This document shows positions 7,975-16,699 of a stretch of 27,510 bases of DNA, piece by piece. Every line of letters starts with the position of its first letter. Within the stretch, counting starts at the first letter, position 1. The translations under genes were made by a program, and so were the position numbers. The notes beneath the pieces were generated by a model. It was given only the letters and a program-made list of their open reading frames with translations. It ran no database searches and had not been told where the DNA came from. The DNA comes from Stenotrophomonas sp. (GTDB lineage Bacteria; Pseudomonadota; Gammaproteobacteria; Xanthomonadales; Xanthomonadaceae): contig DOKO01000013.1 of assembly GCA_003510825.1 (NCBI GenBank), forward strand, positions 1-27,510, read 5' to 3'.

Positions 7975-8020
7975 GGGTATCGGCGTTGTTCGGCCGTAGC
8001 GCGGGGCATCGCCACGGAGA

Positions 8021-8320
8021 TCAGTTCGGGTAGTAGAGCAGGGCGGAGCCCTCGGCCAGTGCTTCTTCGTAGAAGCCGGCAAAGCCACGGTAGGCATCGG
8101 TGTTGAGCGCCTCCACCTGGAATCGGCCGCAGCGCAGTTCGCTGATCTGGTCGAAACCGAAACGCGCGCACTCGGCCTGTGCCAGGTCGAAGGCATCACG
8201 CTCTTCGTCCTGCCTCAGGAACAGCATGGCGCTGTGGACCGCGCCGGGTTCAGGCGCGTTCCATTCAAACTCCGTGGTGCCGGCATAGCAGCCGGTGAAT
8301 CCATAAACCATCACGATCAC
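8021..8320 (-). CDS. Small cytoplasmic protein of unknown function
   Basis: A 99-residue protein not assigned to a family. It reads MIVMVYGFTGCYAGTTEF at the start and ends in a Gly/Tyr/Glu-rich segment (RGFAGFYEEALAEGSALLYYPN). It has no signal peptide or membrane helix. Start choice: GTG at 8320 is preceded by GGGAG seven bases upstream, while an ATG three codons in (8311) is the alternative. The gene lies downstream of the ABC/M1 gene on the same strand, but a strong 13-bp hairpin separates them, so it is probably transcribed separately or at reduced level. It faces the inverted SMAG pair. Confidence 0.65.
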   Translation of the reverse strand: MIVMVYGFTGCYAGTTEFEWNAPEPGAVHSAMLFLRQDEERDAFDLAQAECARFGFDQISELRCGRFQVEALNTDAYRGFAGFYEEALAEGSALLYYPN

Positions 8321-8341
8321 GTTGCATCTCCCGGCAGGACA

Positions 8342-8373
8342 GCGGAGGTGCCGGCAATCACCGGCACCTCCGC
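8342..8373 (-). terminator. 13-bp perfect hairpin after the ABC/M1 gene
   Basis: Arms 8342-8354 and 8361-8373 are perfect reverse complements with loop CAATCA. It begins five bases beyond the stop of the ABC permease/M1 gene on the minus strand. No T-run follows, so it may act as a barrier or RNA-stabilising hairpin rather than a full intrinsic terminator. Confidence 0.65.
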
Positions 8374-8378
8374 AGGCA

Positions 8379-11300
8379 TCACATCGACACCTTCTTCCGG
8401 TTGTCGTCGCTGTCGCGGTCGATCAGCTTGTTGTACGGATCGAACCCGGCCTCATCCGGCTTGCCGTCCACGGTCACGGTGATCGTCGGAGCGGCCTCGG
8501 TGATGTGCTGGCGCTGCAGGTACAGCACCTTCTGGTCGCGCTCCTTGCCGGAAGGTGCATTGGCGAACACGCCGATCTCGACCCAGTCGTCCAGCGTAGC
8601 CGGGGTTTCCTTGCCCTGGCCATCGGCATGCACCTTGGCGGCGTGCAGCGTCAGGGTCACGTCGTAGCGGCCATCCGCACGCTTCTTCGCGCTGGCCGTC
8701 TCCAACCGGTTGTCGTACAGGGTGATCTTCTCGAACAGATCGGTCAGCAGCTGCTGGCGGTCGGCCGGCGCTTCGGCACGCAGGTAGCCCAGCAGCTCGC
8801 GCGAGGTGGTGTACGGCGGCTGCTGGTAGCCCTTGTCCTGCAGGAAGCCCTTCAGTGCGCGGTTCAGGGCGGCTTCGCCCATCTCCTCGCGCAGGCGGTA
8901 GAACACCAGCGAGCCCTTGCGGTAGTGGATGTACTGCTGGTTCTCCACCCGCTCCAGCGGCAGCTCCTCGATGCGCTCGCTGCCACGCTCGGCGAGGTAC
9001 CGGTCCAGTTCGGTCTTCAGGAACTGGCGCATGTGCGCGCGGCCGTACTCCTGTTCCATCACCATCAGTGCCGAGTACTGCGCCAGTGATTCGGACAGCA
9101 TGGTGGCGCCCTGCACGTTGGCCCCGATCACCTGGTGCGCCCACCACTGGTGTGCGATCTCATGCGCGGTGACGTAGAACACGTAGTCCACGTTGTCCGG
9201 GTCGCGCAGGTCGGCGATGAAACCGAGCGATTCGGAGTAGGGAATGGTGTTGGCGAAGGACTGGGCGAAGCTGCGATAGCCCGGGAACTCGATGATGCGC
9301 ACCTGGCGGTGCTGGTACGGGGTGAAGTTCGCCTCGTAATAGGCCAGCGACTTCTGCACGGCCTCGATCATCCGGTCCACGTTGTAGGGGTGGGCCGGGT
9401 CGAAGTACACCTCGATCGGGATGTCCTTGTACATGCCCTTCTTCACCTGCCAGCGTGCGGACAGGTAGGCGTAGAAGTTCAGCATCGGCCGGTCCATGGC
9501 GTAGCTGAAGCAGCGTCGCCCACCCACGGTGGCTTCTTTCTGCAGGTAGCCCGGTGCCAGCGCCACCTGGTCCGGTGCGGTGCAGATGGTGGTGCGGAAA
9601 TCCAGCCAGTCGGCGTCGTTGGACACGTAGTTGTTGGCGCGCGCGGCGTCATCCTCCAGCTTCGGCATGCGGGTCGGCTCACCCAGCCCGCGCTTGCGCC
9701 GCTCGTTGCGATCCTTCAGCTCGCTGTTCTCGTCGTAGCCGAAGGAGGGCAGCATGCCGCTGTTGAAAAACGTGCCGTTGTCCACGATGTTGCTGGGCGC
9801 CTGGCCAGCGGTGATGCCCTTTGGCTTCTGCTCGACGCGGAAATGTACCGTGCGCTGTTCGCCGGGCTGCAGCGGCGTGGCCAGGCGGTAGATGCGGTAG
9901 CCCAGGTCCACGTCGTGGTAGCTCAGGGTCTGCCCGCCGAGGTCGACCCTGATCAGCTCACGGTCGTCGCCCATCGAGACGTGGATGTCGTTGATCGGCA
10001 CCGCGTGCGGATTGCGGATCGTCCAATCGGCATCAATGGTCACGGTCTGCGTTTCCGGACGCAGGTCCACGTGGTTGTCGACGGCGATGATGCGAGGCTG
10101 CGGCAGGTTCCGGTACTTGGACAACTCGCGCTCGTAGCGCACCTGCAGGTCACGCTGCTGGTCCGGCGACACGAACTCGTTGCGGATGTTGGTGCTCCAA
10201 TACAGCCAGCTGCCCAGGGCAACAAAGGCGACCAGCGATACAGCGAACCCCGCGCCGGTCGGACCGCGCAGGCGGTGCATGGCCAGCTTCACCCGCTCAC
10301 GCAGACCGGTGCCGACGCCGCGCACCCAGAACGCGGAGGCCAGGAACAGCAGTGCGATCAGCAACAGGGCCCAGTAAGCCTGGAATACCAGCTGGCCCGG
10401 CAGGAAGTGGCCGTAGCCATTCATGTCCGAGTACGGGGCGTTGGGCCAGTTGCCGAAGTTGTACAGGTTCTGGGTGAAGTCCAGCAGCCCCAGTGCGACC
10501 TGGGCGATCATCACCACGATCAGCAGCGCATAGCCGAAGAACTTGTTGTTGGTCAGCACCTGCAGGACCAGTGCCAGCCCGCCCATCAGGACATAGAACA
10601 CCGAACCCAGCGCCAGGACCTTCAGGTACAGCAGTGGCTGCAGGTGGGTGAAGCCCTGGACCAGCTGCATCGCCATCGACACCACTGCGCCGATGAACTG
10701 GAACGCGGCAACGATGACCACCAGCGTGGTGAACCGGGCCAGCAGCGGTACCCAGTTGGGCACGGGCATGGCGTCGTTCACTTCGTTCAGGCGCGCGGTG
10801 CGCTCCTTCCAGATCAGTTCGCCCGAATAGAACAGCACGATGATCACCAGCAGCCAGCTGTAGGCGCCCTGCAGGGACGACAGCATTTCGGCGGTCACCG
10901 GCCATATCGGCGTGCCGTACAGCGCTCGCTGCTGCAACGAGCCGGGGATGAAGTTGGCCAGGCCCAGGATCAGCAGCACGATGAAGGGCACGCTGCGCAG
11001 CACGCCGAAGGTATCGAAGCGTACCTGTCGCAGGAACTGCTGCAGGCTGGTGGCGGCGCCGAAGACCGGGCGCACGCGCGGTGCCACGATTCGCGTCGGC
11101 CGTGCCGGTTCGGTGCTGGCAACGACCTTGCGTCGGCCCCAGCGGCTGCGGGCGCTGCCGGCGCGTTCGGTGCGGAACAGGGCGAAGGTGGCGGCGAACA
11201 GCGCTGCGGCCACACCCAGCCACAGGGCGCGGTTGGCCAGCAGGTAACCGGCCACCGGTGGCAGCTGCGTGTTGCTCTGCTCGGTCGCCCAGTAGCGCAC

Positions 11301-11957
11301 GGCACGGCCCAGCGCACGCATGCCCAGCGGCTCGGTCAGCGTGGCGATCCAGACGTTGTCGATATCCTTCAGCAGCGAGGCACTCACCCCGTACAGCACG
11401 AAGTAGCCGACCAGGCCGATGTAGACCCACAGGATCGAGCGGGTCGCCGCCGCCAGCAACGAGAGCAGGGCGGTGGTGAACACCACGTTGGGCAGGACGA
11501 TCCAGGTGAACGTCCAGGCGTACGCAGTCAGCGACACCGGGCCCACGCGGGCCTTGTCCACCCACGGCATGAACGGCCCCAGGAAGATGCCCAGTGCGAT
11601 GACCAGGTAGACCACCAGGCTGGCGCAGATCGCCGCGAGGATGCGCCCGGCCAGGTAGTCGCGGCGCTTGATCGGGCTGGCGAAGATGAGCTCGTAGGTG
11701 CCCAGGTCGAAGTCACGCAGCAGGGCATTGCTGACGAACATCGTGGATACCAGCATGCACACCACGGTGAAGATGCCCATGAAGCGTGCGATGACGATGG
11801 GCGCGTTGCTGTACACGTTGCCGGTGCCGCCGCCGATCTGCACGGCTTCGGTGGAGGCGGCGGCGAAGGCCAGTGCGGCGAACAGGAAGGCCAGCAGCCA
11901 CAGCAGTGGCGAACGCAGCTGCTCGCGCAGCTCGAAGCGGAAGAAGGTCAGGATCAT
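8379..11957 (-). CDS. ABC transporter permease fused to M1-type metallopeptidase domain
   Basis: A 1192-residue inner-membrane protein. The N-terminal half (about 1-560) has two sets of six or so helices with an ABC-2-type permease look (FELREQLRSPLLWLLAF at the start, later FDLGTYELIFASPIKRRDYLAGR). The C-terminal part (about 590-1190) is a gluzincin domain: His932-Glu933 and His936 in HEIAHQWW are the zinc/catalytic motif, and the Glu of SESLAQY about 20 residues on is the third ligand. The GAMEN exopeptidase motif of classical M1 aminopeptidases is not visible; the equivalent stretch reads PYSESLGF. The gap between motif and third ligand is one residue longer than usual. This permease/M1 fusion is a known Xanthomonad architecture with unproven substrate. 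It starts 12 bases after the ATPase stop (GGAG at good spacing), so they form one operon and probably one transporter. Confidence 0.9.
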   Translation of the reverse strand: MILTFFRFELREQLRSPLLWLLAFLFAALAFAAASTEAVQIGGGTGNVYSNAPIVIARFMGIFTVVCMLVSTMFVSNALLRDFDLGTYELIFASPIKRRDYLAGRILAAICASLVVYLVIALGIFLGPFMPWVDKARVGPVSLTAYAWTFTWIVLPNVVFTTALLSLLAAATRSILWVYIGLVGYFVLYGVSASLLKDIDNVWIATLTEPLGMRALGRAVRYWATEQSNTQLPPVAGYLLANRALWLGVAAALFAATFALFRTERAGSARSRWGRRKVVASTEPARPTRIVAPRVRPVFGAATSLQQFLRQVRFDTFGVLRSVPFIVLLILGLANFIPGSLQQRALYGTPIWPVTAEMLSSLQGAYSWLLVIIVLFYSGELIWKERTARLNEVNDAMPVPNWVPLLARFTTLVVIVAAFQFIGAVVSMAMQLVQGFTHLQPLLYLKVLALGSVFYVLMGGLALVLQVLTNNKFFGYALLIVVMIAQVALGLLDFTQNLYNFGNWPNAPYSDMNGYGHFLPGQLVFQAYWALLLIALLFLASAFWVRGVGTGLRERVKLAMHRLRGPTGAGFAVSLVAFVALGSWLYWSTNIRNEFVSPDQQRDLQVRYERELSKYRNLPQPRIIAVDNHVDLRPETQTVTIDADWTIRNPHAVPINDIHVSMGDDRELIRVDLGGQTLSYHDVDLGYRIYRLATPLQPGEQRTVHFRVEQKPKGITAGQAPSNIVDNGTFFNSGMLPSFGYDENSELKDRNERRKRGLGEPTRMPKLEDDAARANNYVSNDADWLDFRTTICTAPDQVALAPGYLQKEATVGGRRCFSYAMDRPMLNFYAYLSARWQVKKGMYKDIPIEVYFDPAHPYNVDRMIEAVQKSLAYYEANFTPYQHRQVRIIEFPGYRSFAQSFANTIPYSESLGFIADLRDPDNVDYVFYVTAHEIAHQWWAHQVIGANVQGATMLSESLAQYSALMVMEQEYGRAHMRQFLKTELDRYLAERGSERIEELPLERVENQQYIHYRKGSLVFYRLREEMGEAALNRALKGFLQDKGYQQPPYTTSRELLGYLRAEAPADRQQLLTDLFEKITLYDNRLETASAKKRADGRYDVTLTLHAAKVHADGQGKETPATLDDWVEIGVFANAPSGKERDQKVLYLQRQHITEAAPTITVTVDGKPDEAGFDPYNKLIDRDSDDNRKKVSM

Positions 11958-11969
11958 GGTCTACTCCGG

Positions 11970-12869
11970 TCAGGCCGCGCGGGCACGCGCCTGCAGGCGC
12001 AGGCGCTGGAAGTAGACGTCCTCGAGATCGGGGGCCACGGCGCGGAAGCCATCGCCGGGATCGCTGGCACTGTGGATGTGGATGACCGGGCGGCCACCGA
12101 CCAGGCGCGTGGAGAGCACCACGTAGCGCGCCTCGTGGTCGGCCAGCTCGGACGGATCGACCTGCTTGCGCCAGACCTGGTTTGCCAGCGCTTCGATGGC
12201 ATCGGTCGGGCGCCCGGTCAGCAGCACCTGGCCCTTGTTCATGATGGCCATGCTCGGGCACAGGTCGGTCACGTCCTCCACGATGTGGGTGGAGAGGATC
12301 ACCGCCACGTTCTCGCCGATGGCGGCCAGCAGGTTGAGGAAGCGGTTGCGCTCCTCCGGGTCGAGGCCGGCGGTGGGTTCATCGACGATGACCAGGCGCG
12401 GGTCGCCGAGCAGGGCCTGGGCGATGCCGAAGCGCTGGCGCATGCCGCCGGAGTAGGTGCCCAGCTTGCGCTTGCGCGCGTCCCACAGGTTCACCTGCTG
12501 CAGCAGGCCATCCACTACTTCGCGGCGCTGCGCGCGCTGGGTCAGGCCCTTGAGTACGGCGAAGTGCTCCAGCAGGTCGAGCGCGCTGACCTTGGGGTAG
12601 ACGCCGAAATCCTGCGGCAGGTAGCCCAGGCGGCGGCGCACGGCGTCCTTGTCGCGCAGCACGTCGATCGGCGTTTCGCCGGGAATGCTCAACACCGCGG
12701 TGCCGCTGTCGGCTTCCTGCAGCGTGGACAGGGTACGCATCAGCGAGGATTTGCCGGCGCCGTTGGGGCCCAGCAGGCCGAACATGCCGCGCGGGATGTC
12801 CAAAGTGACCCCGTTCAACGCGTGGACGCCGTTGGCGTAGGTCTTGGACAGCGAGTCGATCTGCAGCAT
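11970..12869 (-). CDS. ABC transporter ATP-binding protein
   Basis: A 299-residue ATPase that should power the adjacent permease/M1 fusion. Walker A is GPNGAGKSS (about 34-42), the Q-loop Gln is near 86, the signature is YSGGMRQR (139-146), Walker B is LVIVDEP with Glu164, followed by the D-loop and His195 in STHIVED. The region after residue 220 is a short C-terminal extension without a recognised domain. I use the ATG at 12869, since alignment with ABC ATPases starts at MLQIDSLSKTYANG; the longer open frame has no family match. A sigma70-like promoter (TTGACC, 17 bases, GATAAA) lies just upstream. It is most like multidrug/peptide-type ABC-2 ATPases; the substrate is unknown. Confidence 0.92.
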   Translation of the reverse strand: MLQIDSLSKTYANGVHALNGVTLDIPRGMFGLLGPNGAGKSSLMRTLSTLQEADSGTAVLSIPGETPIDVLRDKDAVRRRLGYLPQDFGVYPKVSALDLLEHFAVLKGLTQRAQRREVVDGLLQQVNLWDARKRKLGTYSGGMRQRFGIAQALLGDPRLVIVDEPTAGLDPEERNRFLNLLAAIGENVAVILSTHIVEDVTDLCPSMAIMNKGQVLLTGRPTDAIEALANQVWRKQVDPSELADHEARYVVLSTRLVGGRPVIHIHSASDPGDGFRAVAPDLEDVYFQRLRLQARARAA

Positions 12870-12902
12870 GCGGCGTACACCTCTTCCCTGTGTGAATGGC
12901 CG

Positions 12903-12931
12903 TTTATCGCGCTGAATACGACGTCGGTCAA
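12903..12931 (-). promoter_or_regulatory. Candidate sigma70 promoter of the ABC operon
   Basis: On the minus strand, TTGACC (12931-12926) and GATAAA (12908-12903) are separated by exactly 17 bases, matching 5/6 and 4/6 of the consensus boxes. Transcription would start near 12896, about 27 bases before the ATPase start codon. It is the best promoter match I found in the window and lies in the divergent region shared with the KaiC-like gene. Confidence 0.5.
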
Positions 12932-13064
12932 TGCCGAAGGTCATGTTTTCCGACGGAACTGACGCTGGAGGGAGTGAAATCAACCTGAATGCGGTTCCGA
13001 AGCGGCCCTCGATCACACAATGCCTCTACAGCGGCCTCGCTAGGCTTTCATCATCTTCAAAGCC

Positions 13065-14561
13065 ATGCAGGCGCACATGCGGATCGCCACCGGAGTGGAA
13101 GGACTGGACACGATTCTGGGCGGCGGCCTGCCGCAGGCCCGGCTGTACCTGCTGGAAGGTCCGCCCGGCTCGGGCAAGACCACCCTGTCGCTGCAGTTCC
13201 TGCTGGAAGGCCTGCGCCGGGGCGAGCAGTGCCTCTACATCACCCTGTCCGAGACCGCCGAGGAGCTGCGCGAGGTCGCCAACGCGCACGGCTGGTCGCT
13301 GGAGGGCCTGCACCTGTTCGAGCTGGGCTCGGCCGAAGGCGCGATGGGCAATGGCCGCCTGCAGTCGGTGCTGCACTCCTGGGAAATGGAGCTGGACGAG
13401 ACGGTCAACATGATCATGTCCAAGGTGGACAGCATCGGGCCGACCCGGGTGGTGTTCGACTCACTGTCCGAGCTGCGCCTGCTGGCCCAGGATTCGCTGC
13501 GCTACCGCAGGCAGATCCTCGCGCTCAAGCAGTTCTTCGGGCCGAAGAGCGCCACCGTCATCCTGGTCGATGACCTGACCTCCACCGGCGAGGAGCGCGA
13601 TGGCCAGCTGCACAGCCTGTGCCACGGCGTGATCTCGCTGGAGCGGCTGACCCTGGACTTCGGGCCGGCGCGCCGCCGCATGCAGGTGCAGAAGCTGCGC
13701 GGCGTCGAATTCGTGGCGGGTTACCACGACATGGTCATCCGCCACGGCGGCCTGGACATCTTCCCGCGCCTGATCGCCTCCGAACACCATGGCCACTTCG
13801 TCGGCACGCCGGTCAGCAGCTGCGTGGAGGAGATCGATCGCCTGCTCGGTGGCGGACCGCTGCGGGGCACCTCGACCCTGCTGACCGGCCCGGCCGGCAG
13901 CGGCAAGACCAACGTGGCCCTGCAGTATGTGTGGGCCGCCTGCGAACGCGGCGAACGCAGCTGCATCTTCGAATTCGACGAACGCGTGGGCACGCTGCTG
14001 GCCCGCTCGGCCGAGCTGGGCATCGACCTGCAGAAGCACCTGCGCTCGGGCCTGCTGGAGATCCTGCAGATGGACCCGGCGGAGATATCACCCGGCGAGT
14101 TTGCCTGGAACCTGCGCAAGGCCGTGGAGGAGCGCAACTGCAGCGTGCTGGTGATCGACAGCCTCAACGGCTACGTCGCCGCCATGCCCCAGGAGAAACA
14201 GCTGATGCTGCAGCTCCACGAAATGCTGTCCTACCTCAACCAGACCGGCGTGGTGACCTTCCTCATCAACCCGCAGCATGGCCTGGTCGGCACCATGTCG
14301 ACGGGCAACCTGGATGTGTCCTACATCGCCGATGCCGTGGTGCTGTTCCGCTTCTTCGAGGCCAAGGGCCGCATCCGCAAAGCCATCTCGGTGATCAAGA
14401 ACCGGGGCGGCGCCCACGAGGACACCATCCGTGAACTGAAGATCGATCGACGCGGCGTCACCGTCAGCGCACCGCTGGCCGACTTCCAGGGCATCCTCAC
14501 CGGGACCCCGGAATTCGTCGGCGAGGATGCGGCGCTGCTCGGCCAGATCGATGGTCGATAA
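13065..14561 (+). CDS. KaiC-like double-domain RecA-superfamily ATPase
   Basis: A 498-residue cytoplasmic ATPase with two KaiC domains. The first has Walker A GPPGSGKTT at residues 32-40 and the second GPAGSGKTN at 275-283. Catalytic acidic positions are present as S62-E63 and D305-E306, where cyanobacterial KaiC has Glu pairs. Residues at the KaiC autophosphorylation site read DVSY: Ser419 is kept, and the neighbouring Thr is replaced by Tyr420. No kaiA or kaiB is nearby, so a circadian clock is not implied; non-cyanobacterial KaiC homologues are linked to stress and signalling. It overlaps the downstream hybrid kinase by 11 bases if that gene starts at 14551. An ATG four codons in (13077) is an alternative start; neither has a strong ribosome binding site. 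Confidence 0.88.
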   Translation: MQAHMRIATGVEGLDTILGGGLPQARLYLLEGPPGSGKTTLSLQFLLEGLRRGEQCLYITLSETAEELREVANAHGWSLEGLHLFELGSAEGAMGNGRLQSVLHSWEMELDETVNMIMSKVDSIGPTRVVFDSLSELRLLAQDSLRYRRQILALKQFFGPKSATVILVDDLTSTGEERDGQLHSLCHGVISLERLTLDFGPARRRMQVQKLRGVEFVAGYHDMVIRHGGLDIFPRLIASEHHGHFVGTPVSSCVEEIDRLLGGGPLRGTSTLLTGPAGSGKTNVALQYVWAACERGERSCIFEFDERVGTLLARSAELGIDLQKHLRSGLLEILQMDPAEISPGEFAWNLRKAVEERNCSVLVIDSLNGYVAAMPQEKQLMLQLHEMLSYLNQTGVVTFLINPQHGLVGTMSTGNLDVSYIADAVVLFRFFEAKGRIRKAISVIKNRGGAHEDTIRELKIDRRGVTVSAPLADFQGILTGTPEFVGEDAALLGQIDGR

Positions 14562-16608
14562 ACGGGAGCAACAGCAGGTGGTACGCATCGTCGCGCCGTT
14601 CGGGCGCGACGCTGAAAGCATCGCCGCGGTGCTGGCCGCGGCCGGACTGGTCACCCTGGTCTCCCCGCACCTGGAAGCGTTGGCCGAGGAACTCGACGAG
14701 GACACCGGCCTGGTGGTGGTGACCCAGGAAGCAGTGGCGCGTGGCAGTGACGTGCTGCTGCCGGCGCTGCAGCGCCAGCCGACGTGGTCCGACCTTCCTT
14801 TCATCCTGCTGCGCTCGGCGCGTTCCTACCACCGCTCCACCCGCGAGCCGCTGCTGCCGGCATCGATCAATGTGGTGGAAATGGATCGGCCGCTCGGCAG
14901 TGTCTCCCTGCTGAGTGCCGTACAGGGTGCCTTGCGCGCACGCGACAAGCAGTTCCTGGTGCGTGACCAGCTGCAGGCGCTGGATGATGGCCGCACCGCG
15001 CTGGCCCGCAGTGAAGCCGAGCTGCGGGTGATCGCCGACACGATGCCGGTGCTGATCGCCTTCGTCGATACGACGATGTGTTTCCGCTTCGCCAACACCG
15101 CCTATGAAGACTGGTTCGGCCTGGCCACCGGCGAAGTGATCGGCCGCCACGTACGTGACGTCATCAGTGAACCCGTCTGGCGGCAGCGTCGGCCGGTGAT
15201 GGAGGCGGCGCTGCAGGGGCAGGGTGCGGTGTTCGAGATCGAATGGCCACACCGCCTGCGCGGTCGCCGCGACTGCGAAGTACGCTACGCGCCACGCCGC
15301 GATGCGCAGGGCCACGTCGACGGCTTCCATGTCTTCGTCACCGATATCACCACCGCCAAGCTCGCCCTGGCCACCAGCCAGCAGCACGCCCAGGCGCTGG
15401 AAGCCAAGGTGGCCGAGCGCACCCGCGAACTGGAAAGGCAGATGGCCGCGCGCGAAGCCAGCGAGGCGGCCTTGCGCCAGGCGCAGAAGATGGAAGCGAT
15501 CGGCCAGCTGACCGGCGGCATCGCCCACGACTTCAACAACATGCTGACCGGCATCCTCTCGGCGCTGGATATCGTGCGGATGCGGCTGGAAATGGGCCGG
15601 GTGGATGACCTGGATCGCTTCCTCGACACGGCCACCGCCTCCGGCCAGCGGGCGGCGGCGCTGACCCAGCGCCTGCTGGCATTCTCCCGCCGGCAATCGC
15701 TGGATGCGCGGCCGGTGGAGATCAACGCGCTGCTGGAGTCGGTGCAGCACCTGCTGCGCAGTACGCTCGGCGAATCGGTGCGGATCGTTGCCGAGCCCAG
15801 CGCTGGTGAACTGCATGCCACGCTGGACGCCAACCAGTTCGAGAGCGCGATCCTCAACCTGGCCATCAACGCCCGCGATGCGATGCCCCATGGCGGCCGG
15901 CTGACCCTGCGTACTGCGCCAGCCAACGTGAGCGAGGGACAGTATCCGGCGGTGCCGGCCGGGCGCTATGTGCACGTGCTGGTGTCAGATAGCGGCGCCG
16001 GCATGGCGCCCGCCGTGGTCGAGCGCGTGTTCGAGCCTTTCTTCACCACCAAGCCGATCGGCAAGGGCACCGGCCTGGGCATGTCGATGGTGTACGGTTT
16101 CATGCAGCAGTCCGGCGGCCATGTCGCCATCCAGTCGCAGGTGGGCGAGGGGACGGCGGTCTCGCTGTTCATCCCGATGGACGACGCCCCCCAAGCCGCC
16201 GCGCCACACGCCACCACGCAGCCGATCCGGCGTGGTGCGGGCCAGTCGATCCTGGTGGTGGAAGACGATGCGCAGGTGCGCATGCTGGTGACCGTGGTGC
16301 TGGAAGACCTGGGTTACCAGACCCAGGTGGTGGGCGATGCCGATGCGGCGATTCCGATTCTGGCTTCGACGCAGGTGATCGACCTGCTGGTGACCGATGT
16401 CGGCCTGCCCGGCATGAACGGTCGGCAGCTGGCCGAGATCGCCCGGCAGTCACGACCCGCGCTGCCGGTGCTGTTCATGACCGGCTACGCGGAAAAGGCG
16501 CAGGAGCGCGCGGCGTTCCTCGACGAAGGCATGGCGATGATCGCCAAGCCCTTCCTGCTGGATGAGTTCAGCACCGCCGTGCGCACCGCCATGCCTGAAG
16601 CCCGGTAG
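14551..16608 (+). CDS. PAS-containing hybrid sensor histidine kinase
   Basis: A 685-residue cytoplasmic hybrid kinase with no membrane helix. The order is an N-terminal degenerate receiver-like domain (about 10-130), PAS (about 150-275), coiled coil, HisKA with phospho-accepting His326 in GGIAHDFNN, HATPase_c with N, G1 and G2 boxes (NLAINARDAMPHGG, DSGAGM, GKGTGLGMSMVYG), and a C-terminal receiver with Asp616 in TDVGLPG and Lys in AKPF. The start is uncertain: ATG 14551 overlaps the KaiC-like gene by 11 bases, while GTG 14578 has GGGAG nine bases upstream. The overlap argues that kinase and KaiC-like ATPase work together, perhaps with the ATPase or the N-domain controlling phosphorylation (inference). 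No separate output regulator follows, so the receiver may signal through a distant phosphotransfer partner. The stop TAG is part of a SMAG GTAG. Confidence 0.92.
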   Translation: MVDKREQQQVVRIVAPFGRDAESIAAVLAAAGLVTLVSPHLEALAEELDEDTGLVVVTQEAVARGSDVLLPALQRQPTWSDLPFILLRSARSYHRSTREPLLPASINVVEMDRPLGSVSLLSAVQGALRARDKQFLVRDQLQALDDGRTALARSEAELRVIADTMPVLIAFVDTTMCFRFANTAYEDWFGLATGEVIGRHVRDVISEPVWRQRRPVMEAALQGQGAVFEIEWPHRLRGRRDCEVRYAPRRDAQGHVDGFHVFVTDITTAKLALATSQQHAQALEAKVAERTRELERQMAAREASEAALRQAQKMEAIGQLTGGIAHDFNNMLTGILSALDIVRMRLEMGRVDDLDRFLDTATASGQRAAALTQRLLAFSRRQSLDARPVEINALLESVQHLLRSTLGESVRIVAEPSAGELHATLDANQFESAILNLAINARDAMPHGGRLTLRTAPANVSEGQYPAVPAGRYVHVLVSDSGAGMAPAVVERVFEPFFTTKPIGKGTGLGMSMVYGFMQQSGGHVAIQSQVGEGTAVSLFIPMDDAPQAAAPHATTQPIRRGAGQSILVVEDDAQVRMLVTVVLEDLGYQTQVVGDADAAIPILASTQVIDLLVTDVGLPGMNGRQLAEIARQSRPALPVLFMTGYAEKAQERAAFLDEGMAMIAKPFLLDEFSTAVRTAMPEAR

Positions 16609-16625
16609 TGTCGAGCTTGCTCAAC
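16605..16625 (+). repeat. Degenerate SMAG-type REP element
   Basis: GTAG at 16605-16608 contains the hybrid kinase's TAG stop (16606-16608). The stem GTCGAGC (16610-16616) pairs with GCTCAAC (16619-16625), with one mismatch. Confidence 0.65.
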
Positions 16626-16699
16626 TGCCGTGCCTGTCGATTCCCGTTGGTGCGCTGATCGTTCATCATCGGGCGCTATCCAGGGAAAGGGAGCAGGGC

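Noticed and set aside
9135..12962. A 1275-codon open frame on the plus strand
   Set aside because: It is antisense to the ABC permease/M1 gene and the ATPase gene, which have clear motifs. Its His/Val/Gln-rich composition is typical of an antisense frame in high-GC DNA.
13065..14561. A circadian clock locus
   Set aside because: No kaiA or kaiB is present and the phosphorylation site is altered, so only KaiC-type ATPase homology is supported.
14497..15975. A 492-codon open frame on the minus strand
   Set aside because: It is antisense to the hybrid kinase, whose His, ATP-binding and receiver motifs are unambiguous.
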